NCBI GenBank assembly: GCA_003225315.1
Contig: QHZD01000029.1
Span: 33,083-97,082, forward strand
Reading direction: 5' to 3'
Source: Acidobacteriota bacterium
GTDB lineage: Bacteria > Acidobacteriota > Terriglobia > Acidiferrales > UBA7541
Length of the DNA stretch: 64,000 nucleotides
The translations under genes were made by a program, and so were the position numbers. The notes below the pieces were generated by a model. It did not search any database and was not told the DNA's origin. It worked only from the letters and a program-made list of their open reading frames with translations. Below are positions 28,062-36,193 of this stretch, in pieces (the first letter of the stretch is position 1; the number at the start of each line of letters is the position of its first letter).

Positions 28062-28312
28062 GAGTGCGACTCAGGATGTAAAACTTCTGATGAGGTTGAA
28101 CTCGTTGGCATCTCTTCCCATTTCTCCGGAACCGGGTCGTAACCAAATCTGCGCGAAAGAGGGTGGCAGCGCAGCAGCCGCTTCAGCCCGAGCCATATTC
28201 CGCGCGCCACGCCAAATCGTTCAATGGCCTCGTAGGCATAGCGCGAACACGTCGGCTCAAAGCGGCAGCTTCCCGCAAACAGAATTGACAAATAGGCTTT
28301 GTAGAATCGCAC
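28058..28312 (-). CDS. yidD: membrane protein insertion efficiency factor YidD
   Basis: The conserved core is FYKAYLSILFAGSCRFEPTCSRYAYEAIERFGVARGIWLGLKRLLRCHPLSRRFGYDPVP, with the three cysteines of the family. The exact start is unclear: there is no in-frame ATG after the rnpA stop codon. GTG at 28312 gives 84 residues but clips the usual hydrophobic lead-in (ALFAV). CTG at 28324 or a start inside rnpA are alternatives. It has an acidic Ser/Thr-rich tail (PEKWEEMPTSSTSSEVL). It lies between rnpA and yidC as in most bacteria. Confidence 0.85.
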   Translation of the reverse strand: MRFYKAYLSILFAGSCRFEPTCSRYAYEAIERFGVARGIWLGLKRLLRCHPLSRRFGYDPVPEKWEEMPTSSTSSEVLHPESHS

Positions 28313-28416
28313 CGCAAACAGCGCCGCCCTGACGCCTGTGCTTGTCCTCTCCTGCGTCGGTACGGTGTCGAGGGACGAATCCGGAGAAGTCCCAGACGCT
28401 ACCTCACAGGAATGTA

Positions 28417-28755
28417 TTACACGTTCTTCAGCACACGCAGCAAATCCGCGGTCAGCGCCGCAAACTCCGCGCACGCCACCGAACTCTTCGGGTGAATGAC
28501 GATGTCCCATCCTGCGGGTATCTCCAGCCGGTGGCAGCGCACCATCTCGCGCAAGCGCCGCCGGATCCGATTGCGCACTACCGCGCCGCCCAGGGCTTTT
28601 TTGATGCTGAAGCCAAAACGGCTTTGCGGCAGTTCGTTGGCGCGAAAGAAAACTGTGAAGTGGGAACTCGAACGGCGCTTCCCTGCGCGGTAGACGGCAT
28701 CAAACTCTCCGCGCCGCACCAGCCGCGCTTCGCGCGGGAACCGATTCCCGCGCAC
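28417..28755 (-). CDS. rnpA: ribonuclease P protein component
   Basis: A 112-residue small basic protein that assists the RNase P RNA in 5' tRNA maturation. It contains RGNRFPREARLVRRGEFDAVYRAGKR and the RNR motif region FGFSIKKALGGAVVRNRIRRRLREMVR. The start is GTG at 28755, 34 bp after the rpmH stop codon. This is the conserved rpmH-rnpA arrangement. Confidence 0.95.
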   Translation of the reverse strand: MRGNRFPREARLVRRGEFDAVYRAGKRRSSSHFTVFFRANELPQSRFGFSIKKALGGAVVRNRIRRRLREMVRCHRLEIPAGWDIVIHPKSSVACAEFAALTADLLRVLKNV

Positions 28756-28789
28756 ATTCGAAACGGCGCTGTGCGACAGGTTCGCCGCA

Positions 28790-28930
28790 TTATTCGGGGG
28801 TGAGCCGATGGCGTCCCTTCTTGCGGCGCGCCGCCAGCACCTTGCGGCCGCCCTTGGTCTTCATGCGAACGCGGAAGCCGTGCGTCTTGGCGCGCCGGCG
28901 GCGTCGCGGTTGAAATGTGCGCTTTGGCAA
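28790..28930 (-). CDS. rpmH: 50S ribosomal protein L34
   Basis: A 46-residue very basic protein starting [20 protein letters not shown] and ending [10 protein letters not shown], with the family core [15 protein letters not shown]. The start codon is TTG at 28930, preceded by AAAGGGGGATTG, so the gene is easily missed by length-filtered searches. It is first in the transcript rpmH-rnpA-yidD-yidC-jag, with a promoter at 29039-29068. Confidence 0.96.
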   Translation of the reverse strand: MPKRTFQPRRRRRAKTHGFRVRMKTKGGRKVLAARRKKGRHRLTPE

Positions 28931-29038
28931 AACAATCCCCCTTTGTTATTTGCGATAGGTAATACGCAATCGCAGAGCGGTCTCTTTCACCCGCAGAACA
29001 CCAACCCACCATTGTCAGCGGCTGATTCCGAATTTAGT

Positions 29039-29068
29039 AGTGTATTCGACCCTTGCGCGCAGGGTCAA
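29039..29068 (-). promoter_or_regulatory. promoter of the rpmH operon
   Basis: On the minus strand, TTGACC and TACACT are separated by 18 bp. The spacer region holds the inverted repeat GACCCT-N7-AGGGTC (29048-29066), a possible operator. It implies a ~100-nt leader before rpmH. Confidence 0.7.
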
Positions 29069-29124
29069 GAAATGCGCTAAAGCTCTTACCAGCATCAGGT
29101 CGGCGGCCCCGGCGTTTCGGCTTT

Positions 29125-31635
29125 TTATACGAAGTTAATTCCGTCCGCGTCCAGAACCTCGCGGACCTTTGACGTGAGCGTAACCGCGGAGAACGGCTTC
29201 TGCAGAAATTCGAACTCCCCCTCGAAACCATGACTGTGGGCCAACGCCTCATCCGTGTAACCCGACATAAAAAGTATTTTGACGTCCGGCCGCAACGCAC
29301 CGACGTGCTTGGCGATCTCGCGCCCGCTCATCCCCGGCAGGACCATATCCGTGAGCAGAAGGTGAATGCGTCCGGAATGCCGCTCGCAAATCGTTCCCAC
29401 ATCTTGAGGTTGTTGCGAAACCAGCACGTTGTACCCCTTCGCAGTCAGCATCGCGCTTACAAGCTCTCGCACCGCGGCGTCGTCCTCTACCAGCAGGATG
29501 GTCTCCGAGCCTTGCTTGCGATCTTGTTGCGGTTTCTTCGATACGGCATTCTCTGCCGTCTCGGTCACCTGCGGCAGATAAATTTTGAACGTAGTGCCTT
29601 TCCCCACCTCGCTGTATACCCCGATGTACCCGCCGCTCTGTTTCACCACGCCATAGACCATCGCCAATCCCAGGCCTGTTCCATGCCCGGGCCCTTTGGT
29701 CGTGAAGAACGGTTCAAAGATGCGCGCCAGTGTCGCCGCGTCCATGCCCATCCCGGTGTCCGAAACTGTAAGCATCGTGTGCGGCCCTGACGAAGACCCC
29801 AGGTGGAGCCGCAGGAAATCCTCGTCCAGTTCTACGTTTCGCGTCTCTAGGGTAAGTTTCCCGCCCTCGCGCATGGCATCTCGCGCGTTGACGCTCAGAT
29901 TCATCAACACCTGTTCGAGCTGCCCGGCATCCGCCTTTACCGGTGCCAGATCTTCCGCCAGCGCCATCTTGATCTCGATGTGTTCCCCGATGACCCTCTG
30001 TAGCATCTTCAGCAAGTTTCGGATGATGTCGTTGAGATTCACGACGCGCAACTGAAACACCTGCTTCCGGCTGAAGGCCAGCATCTGGCTGGTCAGGGCG
30101 GCCCCGCGTTCCGCGGCCACGTGGACTTGCTCCGCGGCGCGGCGGTGTCTCGAATCTTTTGGGAGTTCTTCAGAAAGGGAACTGCTGTAGCTCAGGATGA
30201 CCGTCAATAGGTTATTGAAATCGTGCGCGATCCCTCCCGCCAGCGTCCCGATGGACTCCATTTTTTGTGCTTGCCGGAACTGCTGCTCCAGTTTCCGCCG
30301 CTCGGTCAGATCCCGGATCGCTGCGCACCCCCACAAGCCCTCTTCGGTTTCCAACAGGCTCAACTTGATCTCCACGGGGAACTCGGTGCCATCCCTGCGC
30401 ACTGCGTAGATCTCCAGGGTTGCACCCATGGAAGCCCTGCGCGGCTCTCCCAGGAACTTGGCTTGATATTCCAAACACTTTTCCCGAAGCCTCTCGGGGA
30501 CCAAGATGTCCATCGGCTGCCCCAACATATCTTCTCGCCGGTACCCAAACGTCTCTTCTGCTTGCGCGTTCACCAGCACGATTCTACCTTCTCGATTCAC
30601 CACCACCATGGGGTCCGGCGCGGACTCCAGCAGGCCCCGGAACTTTGCCTCTGCTGTTCTCAAGGATTCCGCCGAGCGTTTCTGTTGCGCAAGCAGTTCA
30701 CTCTGCGCACGTTGGCTCAGCAGCAATCGCACGCTGGAACAACCGAACGATGCCAACACCGCCACCGCCGCAAGCTTCAACTGTTGGCCGATTGCTGACG
30801 TCGCCATCGCCAGAACGACAAGCGGGAACGCGATATGCGCAAATTGCGCGAGCAGCAAGGACTCCGATGAGCTTTCTTTGAGTGCGGGTTCCGGCTCTTT
30901 CGGTGGAACCCAGGTGGTCGCCAGCCATATCATCAACACCCGGGGGATCGTCCATAGCAGCTCGTACCAGGTGCCGAATTTCAGGCCCTGCCACGTCTGG
31001 GCGTACACGAAGACCGAGTCGCAGATTCCGAAAAGCACCAGAAAAATGGCCATTCGCCCGAACAGCGACTTCACTAGCCGCGACTTTGTCAGCACCGCCC
31101 TCAATACAAACGTAAACGCGAGAATGAAATTCCGCCACGTAAATACCCACCAATAGAGGGCGTCAATTTCTTCCGGCCGCCGCACTGAATGCAAAGGCAG
31201 ATAAAGGAAAAAGAAGTAGGCGGAGAACGAGACGATCCCGATTTGCAGGAAATCAAGCCAACGCTGCCAGCGATACACGCGTGACTCCGCGCTGTCGTCG
31301 GACAGAAAGAGCGCCATGGCCATCGGCGCGACGTGATACAGAAAAAGAATGTCGCTTGGCCACCACTCCGTCAGCGATGCGTGCAGGACGCTGTCGTAAT
31401 AGGTCGCGAGCACCTGGCCGGCGGAGTAGAGGGCAAACGCGATACCCATTAGCCGCCAGAAACGGCGCGCAAAACCGGAAGCGCGGTTTGCCGTCTGGAA
31501 ACACGCCGCCGCCGCCAAAACAATGAGTACAAATTCAACGATGCTGCTGGCGAACGCGGAATGAACGGCTAGCGAGACAAAGTGGCAACCCAATGCCAGC
31601 GCAGAGACGACAAGAATCTTGCGAGAGGTCGCCAT
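29125..31635 (-). CDS. membrane hybrid histidine kinase (7-10 TM sensor, PAS, HisKA, HATPase, REC)
   Basis: An 836-residue sensor kinase. About 300 N-terminal residues form hydrophobic helices of a membrane sensor module. A PAS domain follows ([42 protein letters not shown]), with PAC segment and [39 protein letters not shown] holding the phospho-acceptor His471. The ATP-binding part has [33 protein letters not shown]. The C-terminal receiver has the acidic pair VEDD, phospho-acceptor Asp763 ([13 protein letters not shown]) and the lysine in LQKPF. No response-regulator gene adjoins it, so it is an orphan and the signal is unknown. Confidence 0.93.
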   Translation of the reverse strand: MATSRKILVVSALALGCHFVSLAVHSAFASSIVEFVLIVLAAAACFQTANRASGFARRFWRLMGIAFALYSAGQVLATYYDSVLHASLTEWWPSDILFLYHVAPMAMALFLSDDSAESRVYRWQRWLDFLQIGIVSFSAYFFFLYLPLHSVRRPEEIDALYWWVFTWRNFILAFTFVLRAVLTKSRLVKSLFGRMAIFLVLFGICDSVFVYAQTWQGLKFGTWYELLWTIPRVLMIWLATTWVPPKEPEPALKESSSESLLLAQFAHIAFPLVVLAMATSAIGQQLKLAAVAVLASFGCSSVRLLLSQRAQSELLAQQKRSAESLRTAEAKFRGLLESAPDPMVVVNREGRIVLVNAQAEETFGYRREDMLGQPMDILVPERLREKCLEYQAKFLGEPRRASMGATLEIYAVRRDGTEFPVEIKLSLLETEEGLWGCAAIRDLTERRKLEQQFRQAQKMESIGTLAGGIAHDFNNLLTVILSYSSSLSEELPKDSRHRRAAEQVHVAAERGAALTSQMLAFSRKQVFQLRVVNLNDIIRNLLKMLQRVIGEHIEIKMALAEDLAPVKADAGQLEQVLMNLSVNARDAMREGGKLTLETRNVELDEDFLRLHLGSSSGPHTMLTVSDTGMGMDAATLARIFEPFFTTKGPGHGTGLGLAMVYGVVKQSGGYIGVYSEVGKGTTFKIYLPQVTETAENAVSKKPQQDRKQGSETILLVEDDAAVRELVSAMLTAKGYNVLVSQQPQDVGTICERHSGRIHLLLTDMVLPGMSGREIAKHVGALRPDVKILFMSGYTDEALAHSHGFEGEFEFLQKPFSAVTLTSKVREVLDADGINFV

Positions 31636-31742
31636 GCTTTCCTCTGACCCCGGTCAGGAAGCGAAGGTCGTGCTTCAACGGCAGATTAGGCGGAAGCGCT
31701 TCCCTTTATCTTAGCGGAGAAGCCTTGTCTTTGGGGGGATTT

Positions 31743-33041
31743 TCATGCTGCTGCTTTCCCTTTCTTATACTCATCGAAAGCTGCCAAATATCTGTCTACA
31801 TCCTTTCGCAGTAAATAATACGGTGTTGATAGACGGATCTTCGACGGCCCGCCTCCCCGAATCCTGATCTTCTTCGTCTTCCACATCCAGTTTTCGATTT
31901 CCGTAATTTGTATCGGAGCCACATTGACCGACGCAATCGCGCACCGCAGCGCCGCGTCCGGCGACGTCCAGGACTCCGCCCCGCGCTGCACCATTTCTTT
32001 CAGGATGTAGTCCGCCATCTGCCGGTGCCGCTTCTCAATCCTTTCCATCCCGATCTGATTCGCCAGTTGCACCGCCGCACGCATGCCCCAGAGCGCGGGC
32101 ACGTTCGAGCTGCCGATGCGTTGGAAGCGTTCCGCGCGCAGCTTCGGCTCATCCCACCCGGCAGTAACGATGGTGTTCCAAAGCCGGTCGATCACCTCAT
32201 CTCGCACATAAAGAAACCCGCTGCCTTTCGGCGCTTGCAGCCACTTGTGCGGGCTTGACGTGTACATGTCGCAGCCCAGCTCGTGCAGGTTCAGCCGCAT
32301 CATTCCGGCTACATGCGCGCCGTCCACCGCGGACAGAATTCCCTTCGAACGCGCCAGCGCGCTCAGTTCCTTCGCGGGCAGCACCACTCCCGTTACCGTC
32401 GTAATGTGGCTGAAGAACAGCACGCGTGTCCGCGGCGTAATCGCGTCATTGAAAAGATTCAGCACTGTGGCCGCATTCGGCACCGGCTTCGGCAGCGTAA
32501 TTTTCTTCACCACAATTCCGTATCGCTTCGCGCGCAGATTCCACGGCTGCTCCCCTCCAGGATGCTCCTGGTCCGTCATCAACACTTCGTCGCCCGGCTT
32601 CATGTCCAATCCGTTGGCGATATAGCTGTTCGCTTCCGTCGCGTTGCGCACCAGCGCGAGTTCATCGCGCGTGCAGCCCACGAACTCCGCCAGCGGGTCG
32701 CGAAATTCGTTCCACGCGCCATACCCCCAAATCGGATAATCTTCCGGATCGCTCTGCGCCATTTTTTCTGTATCGTTGTAGCCGTCGAAAACCGCCCGCA
32801 GTACTGGCATCGGCGACGATCCCACCGTCCCGTTGTTGAGATAGACTTCGTCAGCCGGAATCAGAAACTGTTTGCGCATCTCGGTCCAATATGCTTCTTC
32901 ATTCGAGCCATAAAGAGCGCTGTCCGGCAGCTTGGGCGCTTCCTGTTCAAGCAGCGCCGTCCACTTCGGCGCCACTCCCAGTGCACCGGCAGCGCCGGCA
33001 ATCCCGGCGAACGAAGACAAGAATCCTCGTCGATGAATCAT
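31743..33041 (-). CDS. Tat-exported class V aminotransferase-fold protein (isopenicillin N epimerase-like)
   Basis: A 432-residue PLP enzyme of the CsdA / isopenicillin-N-epimerase group. The N-terminus MIHRRGFLSSFAGIAGAAGALG is a twin-arginine signal, so the holoenzyme would be exported folded. Core motifs are VYLNNGTVGSSPMPVLRA, VRNATEANSYIANGLDM, TDQEHPGG, SHITTVTGVVLPAKELSALAR, SAVDGAHVAGMM and the PLP lysine in DMYTSSPHKWLQAPKGSGFLYV. GGAGGAAACC before the ATG at 33041 decides the start. Cysteine desulfurase is unlikely because the mobile Cys loop is missing. The substrate is unknown. Confidence 0.87.
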   Translation of the reverse strand: MIHRRGFLSSFAGIAGAAGALGVAPKWTALLEQEAPKLPDSALYGSNEEAYWTEMRKQFLIPADEVYLNNGTVGSSPMPVLRAVFDGYNDTEKMAQSDPEDYPIWGYGAWNEFRDPLAEFVGCTRDELALVRNATEANSYIANGLDMKPGDEVLMTDQEHPGGEQPWNLRAKRYGIVVKKITLPKPVPNAATVLNLFNDAITPRTRVLFFSHITTVTGVVLPAKELSALARSKGILSAVDGAHVAGMMRLNLHELGCDMYTSSPHKWLQAPKGSGFLYVRDEVIDRLWNTIVTAGWDEPKLRAERFQRIGSSNVPALWGMRAAVQLANQIGMERIEKRHRQMADYILKEMVQRGAESWTSPDAALRCAIASVNVAPIQITEIENWMWKTKKIRIRGGGPSKIRLSTPYYLLRKDVDRYLAAFDEYKKGKAAA

Positions 33042-33356
33042 GGTTTCCTCCACAGAGAGTAACTTGCGCGGATTCTACGCGGGAACTCCGCCCACAACAA
33101 CAAACATTCGAAACCGAAGCCTTGCGGCGCCGTTCCATTCGGACTGGGAGAAACACCTTACAATTTCCTCAAGCCAAAGATTTTCTTCGCATTTTCCTTC
33201 CCAAATTGGGGTATTCACCCCAAGCAACGCTAGGGTCATCACCGCCTAATCTATATTTTTCTCCATCGTGCATGCTCCTTTTTCCATGGGTGACGTTGCG
33301 TTGACCCATCCGCTGGCCAGCGGCGAAAACGGCAAAAAGTTGATGAGGGGATGTAG
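33042..33356. other. gene-free divergent intergenic region
   Basis: About 315 bp between the divergent aminotransferase gene and the next plus-strand gene. It must hold both promoters, but I see no convincing -35/-10 pair, hairpin or repeat. The last bases carry a GAGGGG ribosome binding site (33345-33350). Confidence 0.5.
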
Positions 33357-33914
33357 ATGCTGCAATCTACGGCTATGAGTCACCGGGAGACGGACGCTCT
33401 TTGGCAGAAAATAGCCAAAGCCGCGGCGGCCGAAGCCAGTTACCAGCCACCCCCGCAAAAAGTTCGCGCGGTCAAGTCAGCGTTCACCATGACAGGCCCC
33501 GCATCCAAGCCGCAGGAATCTGCCGGTATCATCCAGTTGTTATTCGACAGCTTTTTACAGCCGGCGCTGGTGGGAGTTCGCTCGGGGGCCATGCGCGTCC
33601 GGCAAATGCTCTACCGCGCCGATCCGTATCAGATCGATTTCCAGATCGAATCGCAGCCGGAGCAGAATCGCCTTGCAATCACCGGACAGTTGGTGGACCT
33701 CAGCCATCCGGAAATGGTTGGCCGCGACGTGGAGGTCACGATTTCGGATGGCCGCGAGAGTGTCGTCAACACGACGACCAATCAGTTTGGCGAGTTCCGC
33801 GGTGAGGTCGACAATTCCGGCAATTTGGAAATCACTTTAGTTGGCCGCACTGGAAAACCCATCGCCATTTTGCTTCGAGGGGCGCTGGATCCCTTGGCCG
33901 ATGCCAAGGCATAA
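33357..33914 (+). CDS. hypothetical protein with carboxypeptidase-regulatory-like beta domain
   Basis: A 185-residue protein. The N-terminal half is helical and basic (HRETDALWQKIAKAAAAEASYQPPPQKVRAVKSAF). The C-terminal part (NRLAITGQLVDLSHPEMVGRDVEVTISDGRESVVNTTTNQFGEFRGEVDNSGNLEITLVGRTGKPIAILL) looks like a small beta-sandwich of the CarboxypepD-regulatory type. There is no signal peptide. Proteins of this shape occur in Acidobacteriota next to sigma-factor or zinc-finger genes, but no such partner is adjacent here. GAGGGG at 6-bp spacing supports the ATG at 33357. Confidence 0.7.
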   Translation: MLQSTAMSHRETDALWQKIAKAAAAEASYQPPPQKVRAVKSAFTMTGPASKPQESAGIIQLLFDSFLQPALVGVRSGAMRVRQMLYRADPYQIDFQIESQPEQNRLAITGQLVDLSHPEMVGRDVEVTISDGRESVVNTTTNQFGEFRGEVDNSGNLEITLVGRTGKPIAILLRGALDPLADAKA

Positions 33915-34298
33915 CCAGCCATCGCGGCACCGAGTTTCGCCGTCGGCAATTTAAGTCTCGTGGAGGATTGGCTCGGAAAGGAATTGACGAGATTCGGCGG
34001 CGATCAAATTTGCTCCGAGTAGCTGCAGCATTGAATAGTAGCAACCCTCTGGAACCAAAGTACTAAGGTCTTCACTGGCTTGTAAGCGCCAATTCCAAAT
34101 GCTACCCAATACCGCCGTGAGGTAGCTGACGGGGTCTTTCCGTTGCCTGATCGAGTGCCCCAGCACCGGACCATGCACCGGAACCATCGCCGCGCCACGT
34201 TAAGACGCTTGTCCCCGAAGAACTGGACGAACGTCCGCACCTGAATCCGCGCGCCGCCAGGCCTCAAGTTACCTAGTCAAGGTCTGAGCGAGATATCT
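33915..34298. other. gene-free region
   Basis: About 380 bp without a supportable gene. Short frames on the minus strand (around 33951-34187 and 34004-34267) have no ribosome binding site and atypical composition. No repeat or hairpin of note was seen. Confidence 0.5.
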
Positions 34299-34625
34299 TT
34301 GGACTACGGCCCCACTGGCCGCATCGAAAGGCGGCTGCCGATTATCGTCGTCGTGCGCCTCGCGCCGTTGATAAGCTCGTCTGCCGATGGAGAGAAGACC
34401 TTCACCGATAACATCAGCCCGCACGGCGCCCGCATATTCTCGAAGCAAGCCTGGCAGCCCGGCGATATGGTACGCGTTACTCCCCTGCATGCCCCCGCTG
34501 CCTTCGGGAAGGTCGTTTATTGTCAGAAGCTGCCCGACGACGATCGCTTCGGCGTCGGAGTGAAGTTCCCGGATCGTCCGGTCCCCTGGCCCACTCTTCA
34601 AAAATACGGCGACCTGCTCGGCTGA
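34299..34625 (+). CDS. PilZ-domain protein
   Basis: A 108-residue single-domain protein with the PilZ layout: N-terminal arginine pair (GRIERRLPIIVVVRL), FTDNISPHGARIFSKQAWQPGDMVRVTP, and GKVVYCQKLPDDDRFGVGVKFP. In c-di-GMP-binding members the arginines and a D/NxSxxG motif contact the ligand; here NISPHGA fits that pattern. Probably a c-di-GMP-responsive adaptor. The start is TTG at 34299, chosen because it just precedes the RxxxR region; no ATG is available upstream. Confidence 0.8.
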   Translation: MDYGPTGRIERRLPIIVVVRLAPLISSSADGEKTFTDNISPHGARIFSKQAWQPGDMVRVTPLHAPAAFGKVVYCQKLPDDDRFGVGVKFPDRPVPWPTLQKYGDLLG

Positions 34626-34652
34626 GCTTTCTCCCCTTTTCGCGTTTGTTTC

Positions 34653-34930
34653 GTAGCGCCGGGCTTCAGCCCGGCATCTTGTTAGTTGGTGGCACAGCCA
34701 CTCCTGGCTGTGCTTTTTTTCTGCTTTAGCCGCAAGTTTATCCCGCCATTCTTTTCGTCGCTTCTTGTAGTGGCGGGGCTTGCCACGCCCGCTCTTCGCG
34801 TTTGTTTTCGTAGCGCCGGGCTTCCACGTTCTTGTGTCCCGGTCGCCTTTACCGGCAAGCCCGGCATCTCGGTCTTTGGTGGCACTGCCACTCCTGGCTG
34901 TGCTTTTTTTCTGCTGTAGCGGCAAGTTTA
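34653..34930. repeat. compound palindromic repeat cluster, part 1
   Basis: Two copies (34653-34740 and 34811-34930) of a unit made of several palindromes: GTAGCGCCGGGCTT...CCCGGCATCT, then GGTGGCAC(A/T)GCCACTCC-TGGCTGTGC and a TTTTTTTCTGCTGTAGC tail, then CGGCAAGTTTA. A linker containing GTGGCGGGGCTTGCCACGCC (34769-34788) joins them. There are no genes in it. Confidence 0.8.
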
Positions 34931-35030
34931 CCTCGCCATCTTTTCCCTTCACGCATGTGCCGGCGACGCTCATTTATCCGGCTCTTTGTAGGGGCCCGAT
35001 AAATCGTGCCTTCCTTAGACTTCAGCCGAA

Positions 35031-35435
35031 CTAGCCGTTTTCGACGCGCGTCTTTATATCCGCGTACGCCGCATCGATGAGCCTGCTTAGCGCTGCGGCG
35101 TTTGTGGCCGTTCCCGGCCTCAGCTTCACATGGCGCATGAACTTGCCGGCGCCTTGCAACAAGCGGGCCGGATCGGGCAGCGCTGCACCGTGAAAGAACC
35201 CCACGTTTACGTGCGAAGTGAATACATTGACGTACCCGAAGGGCGCATCTCCCAAACAGGCGACTGGGCAGCCGTCATGCAAAAGCTCCCGGACTTCGTC
35301 CCCGCATTTTCGCATCACCTCAAACCACTGATGCGCGATGGCTCCCAATTCACCGGCATGCTCTTTCATCCACGCGTCGATGGCGGGATCCCGCTCGACT
35401 GCGCCATCGAATCGCAGCAATTCTGTTCTCATCAT
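35031..35435 (-). CDS. DUF1801-family protein
   Basis: A 134-residue protein of the DUF1801/YdhG-like fold: ELGAIAHQWFEVMRKCGDEVRELLHDGCPVACLGDAPFGYVNVFTSHVNVGFFHGAALPDPARLLQGAGKFMRHVKLRPG. The GYVNVFTSHVNVGFFxGxxLxDPxxLLxGxGKxMRHVK pattern is characteristic. The function is unknown; relatives are small cytoplasmic proteins sometimes linked to DNA or iron metabolism. It is embedded between two arrays of the same palindromic repeat, which suggests it was moved or duplicated along with them. A GGAG-like site precedes ATG 35435. Confidence 0.85.
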   Translation of the reverse strand: MMRTELLRFDGAVERDPAIDAWMKEHAGELGAIAHQWFEVMRKCGDEVRELLHDGCPVACLGDAPFGYVNVFTSHVNVGFFHGAALPDPARLLQGAGKFMRHVKLRPGTATNAAALSRLIDAAYADIKTRVENG

Positions 35436-35485
35436 CTCTCTACTTTCTCCGCTCCTTCCAACGTCACAGCAATCTCCCTTGCCAC

Positions 35486-35930
35486 GTAGCGCCGGGCTTT
35501 CGCGCTTTCTGGGTCCCGGTCGCTTTTACCGGGAAGCCGGGCATCTTGGTCTTTGGTGGCACAGCCACTCTTGGCTGTGCTCTCTTTCTGCTGTAGCGGC
35601 GAGTCTACCTCCCATTCTTTTCGTCGCTTCTTGTAGTGGCGGGGCTTGCCACGCCCGCTCTTCCCGTTTGTTTTCGTAGCGCCGCGCTTTCGCGCTTTTT
35701 GCGTCCGGCCGCCTTTACCGGGAAGCCCGGCATCTCCCCATTCTAGTTTCTACTTTGCCTTTGTCTTCCACCACGCCTCTTCCAACGTCACAGCCACCTC
35801 ACTTACCACGTAGCGCCGGGCTTTCGCGCTTTCTGCGGTCCGGTTGCTTTTACCGGGAAGCCCGGCATCTTGGTCTTTGGTGGCACAGCCACTCTTGGCT
35901 GTGCTCTCTTTCTGCTGTAGCGGCGAGTTT
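35486..35930. repeat. compound palindromic repeat cluster, part 2
   Basis: Copies at 35486-35606, 35677-35734 (partial) and 35810-35930 of the unit seen at 34653-34930, with the same TTCGTCGCTTCTTGTAGTGG linker between the first two. The unit has a terminal tail GTAGCGGCGAGT(T/C)TACCTC. The flanks share CCAACGTCACAGC. The remaining bases 35931-36181 are T/C-rich and hold no gene. Confidence 0.8.
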
Positions 35931-36181
35931 ACCTCGTCATCCTTCCCCGCTCCCTCCCCCTCCACTTTCTAGTTTCTGCCTTCTAGCTTCTAGTTTTCCC
36001 CCACTGCAGCCTACATCGAAAACAACGTCGCCACCCGATGGGCCACTTTGGCCTGCCTGATTTTTTGGCGCCGACTTGTCGCCCTTGACGAACGTGAAGG
36101 GTCACACGTCACCACTCGCCTTCAGCTTAGACTGGTTCCCGACTCCCTAAAAAGAAGGCACGGGATATCTGCTCGGTGAAG

Positions 36182-36187
36182 TATAAT
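36182..36187 (+). promoter_or_regulatory. -10 hexamer of the Z1 gene, leaderless-type
   Basis: A perfect TATAAT six bases before the ATG at 36194. Transcription would start at or next to the A of the start codon. No good -35 was found. Confidence 0.6.
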
Positions 36188-36193
36188 TCCGGT

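Noticed and set aside
34299..36180. Repeat cluster considered as a CRISPR array
   Set aside because: Units are long, compound and palindromic, spacing is irregular, and no unique spacers of constant length or cas genes are present.
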